From assembly GCF_001045555.1 (NCBI RefSeq), contig NZ_LFBU01000001.1, positions 2,170,001-2,234,000 of the forward strand: DNA of 64,000 nt, given 5' to 3'. The notes beneath the pieces are model-generated. The model worked only from the letters and a program-made list of their open reading frames with translations. It was not told the DNA's origin and searched no databases. Below, one piece after another: positions 37,537 through 46,097 of this stretch (position 1 is its first letter; the number at the start of each line of letters is the position of its first letter). This DNA is from Marinobacter subterrani (GTDB taxonomy: Bacteria; Pseudomonadota; Gammaproteobacteria; Pseudomonadales; Oleiphilaceae). The position numbers and the translations under genes were made by a program.

Positions 37537-38564
37537 CCGACCAGAGACTGAACATCCGCCAGGAACCGGTCGATCTGCTCACGGCTGGTTGCCCATGAGC
37601 ACATCAGGCGGGCGCTGCCACCAATGAAGTTGTAGAAACGCCAGCCCCTGGCCCGAAGCTCGGCCTGCACCGGTTCGGGCATTTCAACAAAAACACCATT
37701 CACCTGCCGCGGGTAGCGCAGCCTGACTCCCGGCAGGCCTTCCAGGCCGCGGGCCAGGCGCTCGGCGCAGGCATTTGCGTGGCGGGCATTCTGCAGCCAG
37801 ACATCGTCCTCCAGTAGCCCGCACCAGGGGGCGGAGATGTAGCGCATTTTTGAAGCCAGCTGGCCGGCCTGCTTGCAACGCCACTCAAAGTCCTCCGCCA
37901 GCGACCGGTTAAAGAACACCACCGCCTCGCCCAGTGCCAGACCGTTCTTGGTGCCGGAAAAGCACAAGACATCAACCCCGGCTTTCCAGGTAATCTCCGA
38001 GGGGTGAACATCCAGCGCAGCCACCGCATTGGCGAACCGGGCACCGTCCATATGGATATTGAGCCGGTGTTTGTCCGCCACCGCGCGGATTGCCCGGAGT
38101 TCGTCCGGGGTGTAAACCGTACCCACTTCGGTGGCCTGGGTCAGGCTCAGGGCCTTGGGCTTCGGGTAATGAATGTCGGTACGTTTGGTCACCAGGTGCT
38201 CGATGCTTTCCGGCGTCAGCTTGCCGTTTTCGCCCTGCCCCAACAACAGCTTGGCGCCATTGGAGGCATACTCCGGCCCGCCGCATTCATCGGTTTCAAT
38301 GTGCGCCAGCTCATGGCAGATCACGCTGTGAAACGATTGGCCGATCGACGCCAGAGCCAGGGAGTTTGCGGCCGTGCCGTTGAATACGAAGTAGACATCG
38401 CAATCGGTATCGAACAGTGACCGCAAACCGTCCGCCGCCCGCTGGGTCCAGCTGTCCTCGCCATAGGCCGGCTCATCAGTGCGATTTGCCGCTTCCATGG
38501 CTTTCCAGGCCTGGGGGCAGACACCGCTGTAGTTATCACTGGCAAACTGTTCGGACTGGGACAC
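37521..38564 (-). CDS. ltaE: Low-specificity L-threonine aldolase
   Basis: A 347-residue PLP fold-type I enzyme. The Schiff-base lysine is in CFSGTKNGLALGEAV, and the phosphate-site region is FVFNGTAANSLAL; NIHMDGARFANAV supplies the pyridine-nitrogen aspartate. It splits threonine or allo-threonine into glycine and acetaldehyde. Its 3' end overlaps pxpC. It is monocistronic on the minus strand, 120 nt upstream of the feaR 3' end. Confidence 0.9.
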   Translation of the reverse strand: MSQSEQFASDNYSGVCPQAWKAMEAANRTDEPAYGEDSWTQRAADGLRSLFDTDCDVYFVFNGTAANSLALASIGQSFHSVICHELAHIETDECGGPEYASNGAKLLLGQGENGKLTPESIEHLVTKRTDIHYPKPKALSLTQATEVGTVYTPDELRAIRAVADKHRLNIHMDGARFANAVAALDVHPSEITWKAGVDVLCFSGTKNGLALGEAVVFFNRSLAEDFEWRCKQAGQLASKMRYISAPWCGLLEDDVWLQNARHANACAERLARGLEGLPGVRLRYPRQVNGVFVEMPEPVQAELRARGWRFYNFIGGSARLMCSWATSREQIDRFLADVQSLVGHPTI

Positions 38565-38684
38565 AACGCGCTCCTGTATTTACGCAAGGGAGCCCTTCAC
38601 GTTAGACCAAGCGCTTATCAATGCCAAGAGATTGGAGAGCACACTGCCAGACCGCCGCTTTGCCTTTCTTCCTGGTGTGCGCCT

Positions 38685-39596
38685 TCATGCACAGAGTTTC
38701 TTGAACTCAGAAGGCGTATGTCCGAACCGGCGCTTGAACGCCGTCGAAAAGTAACTCGAGCTGCAAAAACCGAATCGGTAAGACGCTTCGGTAAGATTCG
38801 TTTTACCTCGGTGGGCCCGGATATACTCCGCGCACATCTCCAGACGCTGGGCTTTCACAAACTCCGACAGGGTTGTTGAACGGGCGGAAAAAACCCGGTA
38901 CAGGCTGCGCACCGAAACGCCAATCGCATTGGCGACCATGTCGGCGTTCAGTCCCTGATGTCCGATATTGGCTTTCACAAACTCCGAGGCGTCCCTGAAC
39001 ACGCGATCTCGCGGATCTGAACCGCTGACACTCTTGAGTACCGATGGCTTGATCAGGGTAGCGAGGGAATCGAGGATGGCTGCACCTTCATCCAGGTCGA
39101 GGTTCTGATGCAGAGACGCCTCCGTAACCAGACTAGATGCAAAACTGGCGATGTGGGAATTGGCGGGGATTTTTACACCCAGCTCAATCCTGCTCAGACT
39201 CAGCACCCGCTCAATGATGTCACGGGGAAGAATGAGCGAAATCTGCCGGGCTTCTCGCGGGTAGGAAAAACGGAACGGCAGCGCTGAATCCATAAGTACG
39301 ATGTCCCCTGTCTCCATCGAAGACCGATTACCCGCCTGCTCTACGAACGACTCCCCTTCCGTCTGAAAGACACAGAAAAAATCAGGAACTCCGCATTTTC
39401 GTATCTCTTTAGCTGTACGAAAAAGGTTTGCTCCCTGAATGCTCACTTTGGACATATTCAGGCCGGAGCCACCGACCTTTTCAATGACGCCAGAGAACTC
39501 ATCGCCCATGGGATCCGCAGCAAAAGGACCGCATATGGCATTGATATTACTGATCCAGCTTTCAAACTGAGCGCCAGAATTGGAACACGGAAGCAT
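38685..39596 (-). CDS. feaR: FeaR-like AraC-family activator of aromatic amine catabolism
   Basis: A 303-residue protein (E. coli FeaR 301). The N-terminal domain shares the FeaR pattern: FESWISNINAICGPF, GANLFRTAKEIRK, DIVLMDSALPFRFSY, QISLILPRD. The C-terminal AraC HTH has SVRSLYRVFSARS and SYRFGFCSSSYFSTAFKRRFGHTPSEFKK. In E. coli FeaR activates tynA (amine oxidase) and feaB (aldehyde dehydrogenase) in response to the aldehyde. Here it is divergent from a porin, aldehyde dehydrogenase and amine dehydrogenase set, the same logic with a different oxidase. A GAGGT site precedes the ATG. Confidence 0.88.
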   Translation of the reverse strand: MLPCSNSGAQFESWISNINAICGPFAADPMGDEFSGVIEKVGGSGLNMSKVSIQGANLFRTAKEIRKCGVPDFFCVFQTEGESFVEQAGNRSSMETGDIVLMDSALPFRFSYPREARQISLILPRDIIERVLSLSRIELGVKIPANSHIASFASSLVTEASLHQNLDLDEGAAILDSLATLIKPSVLKSVSGSDPRDRVFRDASEFVKANIGHQGLNADMVANAIGVSVRSLYRVFSARSTTLSEFVKAQRLEMCAEYIRAHRGKTNLTEASYRFGFCSSSYFSTAFKRRFGHTPSEFKKLCA

Positions 39597-39616
39597 GGTT
39601 GTGACCTCTTATATTT

Positions 39617-39626
39617 GTATCACAAT
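39617..39626 (+). promoter_or_regulatory. GTATCACAAT motif in the feaR-porin intergenic region
   Basis: GTATCACAAT resembles GTATCACAT (3699), GTATCATAT (9485, 9584) and GTATCATAA (22343) in the paa and liv control regions. It lies just upstream of feaR and could link amine genes to the phenylacetate regulator. Single short motif, so low confidence. Confidence 0.35.
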
Positions 39627-39701
39627 GTCGTTCAAAATGAGCAAATACTGAACAAATGTCAAGGAAACTCAAGCCGATCCTGGCGCAATCAGTGAAGGTT
39701 C

Positions 39702-39717
39702 TGGCACGGGAGAGAAA
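39702..39717 (+). promoter_or_regulatory. Candidate FeaR-binding site TGGCA-N8-AAA
   Basis: TGGCA at 39702-39706, eight bases, then AAA at 39715-39717 match the reported E. coli FeaR motif TGNCA-N8-AAA exactly. TGTCA at 39657-39661 with CAA at the second position is a one-mismatch copy 45 bp upstream; E. coli promoters carry two copies. It lies about 125 bp before the porin ATG. Confidence 0.5.
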
Positions 39718-39839
39718 GCACTCAAAGCCGAAGTTGACGACCATAGGCTGTGGCGTTTTCACCGGTACACCGATGCCTTCATATCGAACTGGCAGGACGG
39801 TGATACCGGCTTACAGACCAACAAGAACAAGGTGTCAGA

Positions 39840-41180
39840 ATGTTTAAGAACCAGCGACTGAACAGCCCCGTTTTGTGGGTTTTAACTTCCCAACTGATCA
39901 TCCCGTCCGCATTGGCGGCGCCCCTCTCCAGTGGCCCGAACTACGAGCTGAACGGTGACCTCGAAATAGCGGCAGGCGTCTTCAGCAGCGACAAGAACTA
40001 TCTGTATGACACAGACCGGGGCGGCGCCTTCTGGCAAGAGGGGTATATCAAGTTCGGCGTGTCAGGCCATTATAACCTGACGCAGGCGGCAACCACCTAT
40101 GGCGCCGTCAATGTCCTCTCCTCGGGCACCTGGGGCGACGGCGATGCCGGCGGCTTCACCTCCGGTGATGAGGGACGGACCGATCTCGAGGATGCCTACA
40201 TCGGCTTCCGTTCCGGCAACCTTCTGCCCGCGCTCGGTACTGACGGACTGGACGTATCCGTCGGTCGACAGAATTTCGCGATTGGTGACGGGTTCCTGAT
40301 CAACGGTGACTCTCTCAATCTCGGCGACAGTCTCAACGGCGGCGGGCTCGACTTTGATCGCGGTGGCGCCTACTGGCTGGCCGCAAGGAAGGCGTTTGAC
40401 CAGACCGCCATTGCGCGCATTGGTGGCGACTCAGGCCTGCGCTCTGACGTGTTCTGGCTGCAATCAGACAACAATGCCCAGGCCGATACCGAACTGGCGG
40501 GGATCAACCTAGAATACGTTGCTCCCTATGGCACCTTCGGATTCATGCATATCAAGGGGCTGGATGTTGCCGACAACTACGCGCAGGCGCTGGGTCTCAC
40601 CAACCGGGATGGCCAGAAAACCACCAGCCTCCGGTATCAGGGTAACGCCGGCACAGAACAGTTGTTTCTTTCTGGTGAAATCGTCACCCAGGACCAGGGC
40701 GATGCCAGCCGGCCGGATGCCGAGGCATGGTACCTGGAAGCCGGGTGGAGTTTTTCAGAAGCGACATGGACTCCTGAGGTCAGCGCCCGATTCTCTCAGT
40801 TTGACGAGGGCTTTGATCCACTCTTTTTCGGGTTCAACCGAGGTTACGGCACCTGGTTCCAGGGCGAAGTCGCCGCTAATTATGCCGGCCCCTTCAACAC
40901 GGACACCGATGTACTTCACTTGGGTGTAAAAGCTTACCCGACATCTAAACTGGCCGTAGGTGCGCTGTTCTTTGACTTCAGTGATACCAATCAGAGCACG
41001 GGTAAGCTGGACAGTCAGGAAATCGACCTTTATGCCGAATGGGCAGTTCGCGAAAACCTGTTCGTCAGCCCGGTGATTGGTTTCTACAAACCTGAAAACA
41101 GTGCCGCTAATGGCGGAACCCAGTATCAGGATAACGACCTGAACACCTATGCCCAAATTATTGCCGTCATCGGTTTCTGA
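39840..41180 (+). CDS. Outer-membrane beta-barrel channel (alginate-export/porin-like)
   Basis: A 446-residue protein with a signal peptide ending SALA/AP and alternating hydrophobic beta-strands throughout; the last residue is phenylalanine (VIGF), the outer-membrane sorting signal. The repeated patterns (LEDAYIGFRSG, VGRQNFAIGDGFLINGD) fit alginate_exp-type porins. As first gene of the aau cluster it probably admits amines to the periplasm, where the dehydrogenase sits (inference). 15 nt before the ALDH gene start. Confidence 0.8.
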   Translation: MFKNQRLNSPVLWVLTSQLIIPSALAAPLSSGPNYELNGDLEIAAGVFSSDKNYLYDTDRGGAFWQEGYIKFGVSGHYNLTQAATTYGAVNVLSSGTWGDGDAGGFTSGDEGRTDLEDAYIGFRSGNLLPALGTDGLDVSVGRQNFAIGDGFLINGDSLNLGDSLNGGGLDFDRGGAYWLAARKAFDQTAIARIGGDSGLRSDVFWLQSDNNAQADTELAGINLEYVAPYGTFGFMHIKGLDVADNYAQALGLTNRDGQKTTSLRYQGNAGTEQLFLSGEIVTQDQGDASRPDAEAWYLEAGWSFSEATWTPEVSARFSQFDEGFDPLFFGFNRGYGTWFQGEVAANYAGPFNTDTDVLHLGVKAYPTSKLAVGALFFDFSDTNQSTGKLDSQEIDLYAEWAVRENLFVSPVIGFYKPENSAANGGTQYQDNDLNTYAQIIAVIGF

Positions 41181-41195
41181 TTGGAGAGCAGAGAC

Positions 41196-42605
41196 ATGCA
41201 AAAATATCAAAACTTTGTGAATGGTAAGTTCGCTGAACTGGTTGAAAGCTATGAAATTTTCAATCCCGCCAACGGCGACTTGCTGGGGCTGGCGCCGATC
41301 AGCACCGAGGACGAGGTGGAGCAGGCAGTCCGCGCAGCCAGAGACGCTCAGCCTGCCTGGGCCCGGCGAAGTGACAAGGAACGCGCGGAGATAACCAGCA
41401 GCATCGCAAAAGTCCTGGAAGAGAACTCCGAATACCTTGCGGGGCTGATCACACGGGAACAGGGCAAGCCCTTGTCCGGGCCGGGCTCAAGATTCGAGAT
41501 GCAGGCCTGCGTCGGATGGACACAAGTACCCGCCAGCCTGGAACTGGCCCCGGAGGTCGTCTACGAAGATGCCGAAAGAAAGGACACGCTGTACCGCGTC
41601 CCCCTGGGTGTCGTGGCAGCGATAGCGCCCTGGAACTGGCCGCTGATGATCGCCATCTGGCAAATCATACCGGCAATTCGGATGGGCAATACCGTGGTTC
41701 TCAAGCCCTCCGAGTACACACCTATCGCCACACTTGAGATGGTCAGGTTGATCAATCAGGTATTGCCGCCCGGCGTCCTCAACACCGTAACCGGAGACGG
41801 ACGCATTGGGAGCAAACTGACCAGCCACCCTGACATCGACAAAATCATGTTTACCGGCAGCGAAGCCACGGGCCGTCGGATTATTGAGGCCTCGGCACGC
41901 AACCTGGCGCCAATCACGCTGGAACTAGGCGGCAATGATGCAGCAATTATTTTGCCCGGCACCAACGCTGGGGCCATCGCCGAAGGCCTTTTCTGGGGTG
42001 CTTTCCTCAACATGGGCCAGACCTGTGCGTGCATCAAGCGACTCTATGTCCACGACGATGACTACGAGGCGGTCATGTCATCACTCGGCGACATCGCCAG
42101 CCAGATGACCATCGGCGACGGAACCGATGAAAGTGTTCTTATCGGCCCCCTGCAGAACCAGATGCAGTACGACAAAGTCCGTGAACTGATTGCCGATGCC
42201 CGGGCAAACCAGTGCGACGTCAGAGAGTTCGGTCAAACACCGGCCAAAGGATATTTTTTACCCGTGACGCTGGTCGGCAACATCAACGACGGTCAGCGAC
42301 TCGTTGATGAAGAACAATTCGGACCCGCCTTGCCGATTGTCCGCTATCGTGATGTTGACGAAGCTGTGGTTTCGGCCAACCGGCTCCCGGCAGCGCTCGG
42401 GGCTTCAGTCTGGGCCAATGATCCGGCCATTGCAGCGGAAACCGCCGGCCGTCTGGAAGCTGGCACCATCTGGATCAACCAGCACGGAGCCATCCACCCC
42501 ATGGTGCCTTTCGGAGGCAACAAAGCTTCTGGTTATGGCTGCGAATTCGGGCTCGAAGGGCTCAAAGCCGTTACTCAGGCCCGTGTTATCAGCGTGAAAA
42601 AATAG
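41196..42605 (+). CDS. Aldehyde dehydrogenase (phenylacetaldehyde-type candidate)
   Basis: A 469-residue NAD(P)-dependent aldehyde dehydrogenase. General-base E243 is in TLELGGND and the nucleophile C277 is in NMGQTCACIKR; APWNWPL and VVLKPSEYTP are the cofactor-site segments. The start at 41196 follows GGAG; a start at 41181 would begin inside that site. The role as the FeaB equivalent, oxidising aldehydes from the amine dehydrogenase to phenylacetate, comes from context between FeaR and aauB. Confidence 0.88.
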   Translation: MQKYQNFVNGKFAELVESYEIFNPANGDLLGLAPISTEDEVEQAVRAARDAQPAWARRSDKERAEITSSIAKVLEENSEYLAGLITREQGKPLSGPGSRFEMQACVGWTQVPASLELAPEVVYEDAERKDTLYRVPLGVVAAIAPWNWPLMIAIWQIIPAIRMGNTVVLKPSEYTPIATLEMVRLINQVLPPGVLNTVTGDGRIGSKLTSHPDIDKIMFTGSEATGRRIIEASARNLAPITLELGGNDAAIILPGTNAGAIAEGLFWGAFLNMGQTCACIKRLYVHDDDYEAVMSSLGDIASQMTIGDGTDESVLIGPLQNQMQYDKVRELIADARANQCDVREFGQTPAKGYFLPVTLVGNINDGQRLVDEEQFGPALPIVRYRDVDEAVVSANRLPAALGASVWANDPAIAAETAGRLEAGTIWINQHGAIHPMVPFGGNKASGYGCEFGLEGLKAVTQARVISVKK

Positions 42606-42639
42606 CATCGACACACAACAACAAACGAGGACCCAAACC

Positions 42640-43779
42640 ATGCATTCATACAGGAAACTGGCCATTGGCCTGACGCTGGCCTCCGGCCTGATCAGCGCCT
42701 CGGCCTTCGCAGTATTGCCGGAGGAAACGGTCGGCAAAACCGAGCTGTCGCCCCCCGGCGATCATCGAAGCTATATGATCGATTTCGAATTCAACAACAT
42801 GGTCTCCACCCGAGTGGTCGTGCTTGACCCGGATTCGAAAACCTATCTCGGAATGATACCGACCGGGCACGCAGCACCCGCGGTGTTGTCGAAGGATCGT
42901 GACACCGTGTACACGGCGGACATCTTTTTCAGTCGCTATACCCGTGGCGACCGTACTGATGTTCTGACCGCGTGGGACAGCACAACCCTGTCGCCAAAAT
43001 GGGAAGTAAAGATCCCCACCAAACGAGCCTTTACTCTCACCGAACGCTTTGCGCTCAGCACAAGTGCCGACGACCGGTTCGTCTATATCTACAATTTCAC
43101 GCCATCCACCTCGGTTACCATCGTCGATACAGTAAAACAGGAAGTTGTAAACGAGCTGGCTATCCCCGGATGCATTCTGAACTACCCCGTGGGAGATCGC
43201 CGGTTTGCGTCCCTCTGTGGCGACGGCTCGCTTCAGCTAATTACGCTGAACGATGCCGGGAAGGAGGTTAACCGCACTTCCACGGATTTTTTCGACCCAG
43301 AGCTGGAGCGACTGGTTGAGCGGGCAACAAACGTGGGCTCAACCTATTACTTTGTTACAACAGACGGCGAGGTGCTCTCAGCGGACCTTTCCGGGAAGAA
43401 ACCCGAAATACTGCCTCGCTGGTCCCTGACCACAGAGGAACAGAGAGTCAACGGCTGGGCGCCCGGTGGTTGGCAGCTCACGGCGGCGGCACCGGCGCTG
43501 AACCGTCTGTACGTTTTGATGCACCCGGATCACAAGCCCCACCAGTGGGAAGACCCAAGCACCATCATCTGGGAGTTTGATCTCAAAACCGGCAAGAAAC
43601 TGAGAACCCTGGAATCTCCCAACCTGATCTGGAGCCTCAGCGCGACATCCGATAAGGAGCCACTGCTGCTTGGAACCAACATCGAAGGCGGACTCGAGAT
43701 TTTTGATCTGGGCTCGGGGCAACACACCGGAACCATGCCAGGGGTAACCAAGACACCGACTCTGGTTCTGAACCACTGA
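42640..43779 (+). CDS. aauB: TTQ-dependent amine dehydrogenase heavy (large) subunit
   Basis: A 379-residue periplasmic protein with a signal peptide ending near SASAFA/VL. The mature part resembles MauB/AauB seven-bladed beta-propeller subunits: HRSYMIDFEFNNMVSTRVVVLDPDS in outline, VYTADIFFSRYTRGDRTDVLTAWD and a C-terminal LEIFDLGSGQ repeat. It supports the TTQ-bearing light chain. aauB rather than mauB is chosen because the gene order aauBEDA followed by a small cytochrome c, with no mauF/G/C, matches the aromatic amine cluster of Alcaligenes faecalis. Confidence 0.85.
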   Translation: MHSYRKLAIGLTLASGLISASAFAVLPEETVGKTELSPPGDHRSYMIDFEFNNMVSTRVVVLDPDSKTYLGMIPTGHAAPAVLSKDRDTVYTADIFFSRYTRGDRTDVLTAWDSTTLSPKWEVKIPTKRAFTLTERFALSTSADDRFVYIYNFTPSTSVTIVDTVKQEVVNELAIPGCILNYPVGDRRFASLCGDGSLQLITLNDAGKEVNRTSTDFFDPELERLVERATNVGSTYYFVTTDGEVLSADLSGKKPEILPRWSLTTEEQRVNGWAPGGWQLTAAAPALNRLYVLMHPDHKPHQWEDPSTIIWEFDLKTGKKLRTLESPNLIWSLSATSDKEPLLLGTNIEGGLEIFDLGSGQHTGTMPGVTKTPTLVLNH

Positions 43780-43790
43780 GAGGTAACCCG

Positions 43791-44330
43791 ATGATTGATC
43801 CCATTATCAGCACCGCGGCAGCGCTGGCACTGAGTGTCATATTCGCCAGTGCTGCCAGTAACAAGCTCAGGAAGCCAAACTGGTTTCGGCGCCAGGTCGA
43901 GGAGTATCAGCTGGCACCGTCCTTCCTGACACCGGTCATTGCCCTGGGGTTACCGGTGGTCGAGCTACTGGCCGCCGTCGGTCTGCTCTGGACCACGAGC
44001 AGGTCGTACGCCGCCGCGGCCGCCCTGACTTTGGTTGCCGCATACGCACTGGCCATTGGCATCAACCTGCTTCGGGGCCGCCATGATATGGATTGCGGTT
44101 GCTCGGGCCCGGCCATGCACCAGCCGCTGCACCCCATGCTGCTGCTGCGCAACCTCTTTCTCGGCGTTCTTGCACTCGGCGCGCTGCTCCCAGTACTGGA
44201 GAGAACCTTATCCCTGCACGACAACTTCGTGATGATTGCCGCCGGCATCGTCGCAGTTCTGCTATACGCAGCTGCGGATCTCTGGCTGGCAAACCGATCC
44301 CTTTTGCTCAAATTGTCAGGAGACAAATAA
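43791..44330 (+). CDS. aauE: MauE/AauE-type membrane maturation protein
   Basis: A 179-residue membrane protein with about five hydrophobic segments, in the MauE/DoxX-like superfamily. The loop RGRHDMDCGCSGP contains a CxC pair common in this family. MauE and MauD are needed to make the heavily disulfide-bonded light chain. It ends 1 nt before aauD. Confidence 0.85.
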   Translation: MIDPIISTAAALALSVIFASAASNKLRKPNWFRRQVEEYQLAPSFLTPVIALGLPVVELLAAVGLLWTTSRSYAAAAALTLVAAYALAIGINLLRGRHDMDCGCSGPAMHQPLHPMLLLRNLFLGVLALGALLPVLERTLSLHDNFVMIAAGIVAVLLYAAADLWLANRSLLLKLSGDK

Positions 44331-44331
44331 G

Positions 44332-44943
44332 ATGCAAGCACTGATTGTTTCAAACGTACTACTCTGGCTTCTTCTGATCGCCACTGCCGTGGTGATTCTG
44401 GGGCTCATCCGTCAGATCGGAGTCTTGCATTCACGCATTGCGCCGGCCGGCGCACTGATGATGGACAAAGGTGTCAAGGTAGGTCAGCCGGCTCCTCAGG
44501 TAACAGCCGCCGATCGCCTGGGCAAACCCGTGAACATCGGCTATGCCGGCGAACGCTCCATGCTGCTGTTCTTCCTTTCACCCACCTGCCCTATTTGCAA
44601 ATCACTGATTCCCGCCGTCAAGGCAATTGACCGTTCAAGCGAGAATCTTGATGTCATTTATGTCAGTGACGGCGACCCGGCCGCCCAGGAGAAGCTGATT
44701 GCCGATGCAGGGCTAGAGAACAGCCGCTATGTCGTTAGCCCGGAGATTGGCATGACCTTCCAGATCGGCAAGCTGCCCTACGCAGCGTTGGTCGATGCCA
44801 AGGGCGTCCTGAAAGCCAAAGGGCTGGTCAATTCCCGGGAACACCTCGACAGCCTCTTTGAAACCGAAATGATGGGCTCGTCGACACTTCAGGAGTATCT
44901 GAAGACGCAATCCGAATCCCCGCGCATCCACACCCCGTCCTGA
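44332..44943 (+). CDS. aauD: MauD/AauD-type thioredoxin-like disulfide protein
   Basis: A 203-residue protein with one N-terminal membrane anchor (about residues 5-25) and a periplasmic thioredoxin-like domain whose active site is SPTCPICKSL (CPxC). The start at 44332 follows CAGGAGA; upstream in-frame sequence lies in aauE. It probably forms or shuffles the light-chain disulfides. Confidence 0.88.
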   Translation: MQALIVSNVLLWLLLIATAVVILGLIRQIGVLHSRIAPAGALMMDKGVKVGQPAPQVTAADRLGKPVNIGYAGERSMLLFFLSPTCPICKSLIPAVKAIDRSSENLDVIYVSDGDPAAQEKLIADAGLENSRYVVSPEIGMTFQIGKLPYAALVDAKGVLKAKGLVNSREHLDSLFETEMMGSSTLQEYLKTQSESPRIHTPS

Positions 44944-44960
44944 TCAGGGAGAATAACAAG

Positions 44961-45482
44961 ATGAAATTTCTAGATCGCTTCTTTGAACGCTCGTCACGCC
45001 ATGTGGCCAACACTACCGGCAGACGCCACTTCATCGCGAAATTCGGCTCGCTCCTGGCAATTGGCACCGCCGCCCCGGTGTTACTGCCCATCGACAGAAC
45101 CAGCAAGGCCCTGGCGGCAGAGCCTGCAAAAGCTGGCGACCCCGGAGACCCGACAAGCTGTGATTACTGGCGCTACTGTTCAGTAGACGGCTTTCTGTGC
45201 AGCTGCTGCGGCGGATCAGTAACCAGCTGCCCGCCGGGCGCTGAAGCCTCCCAGGTGACCTGGGTGGGAACCTGTCGCAATCCTGCCGACGGCATCGATT
45301 ACATTATTTCCTACAATGACTGTTGCGGTAAGCACAGTTGCGGCCAGTGCGCCTGCACGCGAAACGACAGCGAGGAGCCGATGTACCGCCCCTTCAATAA
45401 CAATGACATCAACTGGTGCCTCGGGGCCGAGAGCAATGTTTACAACTGCACCGTTGCAGTCATTCGGGGTATCGCAACCTGA
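44961..45482 (+). CDS. aauA: TTQ-dependent amine dehydrogenase light subunit
   Basis: A 173-residue precursor with a twin-arginine-type leader (GRRHFIAKFG, about residues 20-29) ending near LAAEP. W101 and W152, 51 residues apart, correspond to the two TTQ tryptophans (57/108 in methylamine and 109/160 in aromatic amine dehydrogenase). D76, D120 and T164 match the catalytic/maturation aspartates and the conserved threonine at the same offsets. There are 14 cysteines, all in the mature part. Oxidises primary amines to aldehydes in the periplasm. Substrate is probably an aromatic amine, from context; methylamine is the main alternative. Confidence 0.93.
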   Translation: MKFLDRFFERSSRHVANTTGRRHFIAKFGSLLAIGTAAPVLLPIDRTSKALAAEPAKAGDPGDPTSCDYWRYCSVDGFLCSCCGGSVTSCPPGAEASQVTWVGTCRNPADGIDYIISYNDCCGKHSCGQCACTRNDSEEPMYRPFNNNDINWCLGAESNVYNCTVAVIRGIAT

Positions 45483-45493
45483 GAGGCAGAGTG

Positions 45494-46024
45494 ATGAAAG
45501 CATCCATCCGAGCCATTTCCCTGATCCTGCTCCTTGTCTCTCCTCTTGGAGAGGCAAGGGTGATCCCGGACACCACCCAGAGCCCGGCGCCGGGGAATGA
45601 GGGGGAGCGAGCGCCGTTGAGCCAGGCTGGCTATTCCTCGGCAGTGAACTACCAGCTGCAGTGCCTGGGATGCCACCTGACTAACGGCGAGGGATCGCCC
45701 CGCAACGGTATTCCCCAGATGGCCGGTTTTGTCGGCAACTTTCTCAAGGTGGACGGTGGCCGGGCCTTTCTGGTCCGGGTCCCCGGCGCCTCGCAGTCAG
45801 CGTTAAACAACCAGCAACTGGCGGATCTGCTGAACTGGATGTTGCGTGATGAGGGCATTGCCGGTGGGAGTGCGCCTGAGCATTTCAGGCCTTACACAGG
45901 TGAGGAAGTGGCAACCTACAGGAAAAACAGGATCAAGGATCTTCCAGAGTTCAGACAGGGCCTGATTGATCAAATGAAAGCAATGGGCATCCAGATACCG
46001 AAGGGCGCCATGCCACCGCCCTGA
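45494..46024 (+). CDS. Periplasmic monohaem cytochrome c, likely amine-dehydrogenase partner
   Basis: A 176-residue protein with a short signal peptide and one haem site CLGCH (about residue 56). Several methionines downstream could be the sixth ligand. A GAGAGG site precedes the ATG at 45494. The aau cluster of A. faecalis carries a small monohaem cytochrome gene at the same place (orf-2). It may accept electrons from TTQ, or take part in TTQ maturation; no amicyanin, azurin or MauG-like dihaem gene is nearby. Confidence 0.85.
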   Translation: MKASIRAISLILLLVSPLGEARVIPDTTQSPAPGNEGERAPLSQAGYSSAVNYQLQCLGCHLTNGEGSPRNGIPQMAGFVGNFLKVDGGRAFLVRVPGASQSALNNQQLADLLNWMLRDEGIAGGSAPEHFRPYTGEEVATYRKNRIKDLPEFRQGLIDQMKAMGIQIPKGAMPPP

Positions 46025-46097
46025 CAGCGCCAGATCGGGCCTCGCTTCTGCCGGGCCCAATCATCAGGCTGTTGATTCCTGCCGATCAGATCGTTGA

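Noticed and set aside
39840-46024. Naming the cluster mau (methylamine)
   Set aside because: Absence of mauF, mauG and mauC, the small cytochrome after the light-chain gene, the FeaR regulator and nearby paa genes all favour the aromatic amine type, although sequence alone cannot exclude other amines.
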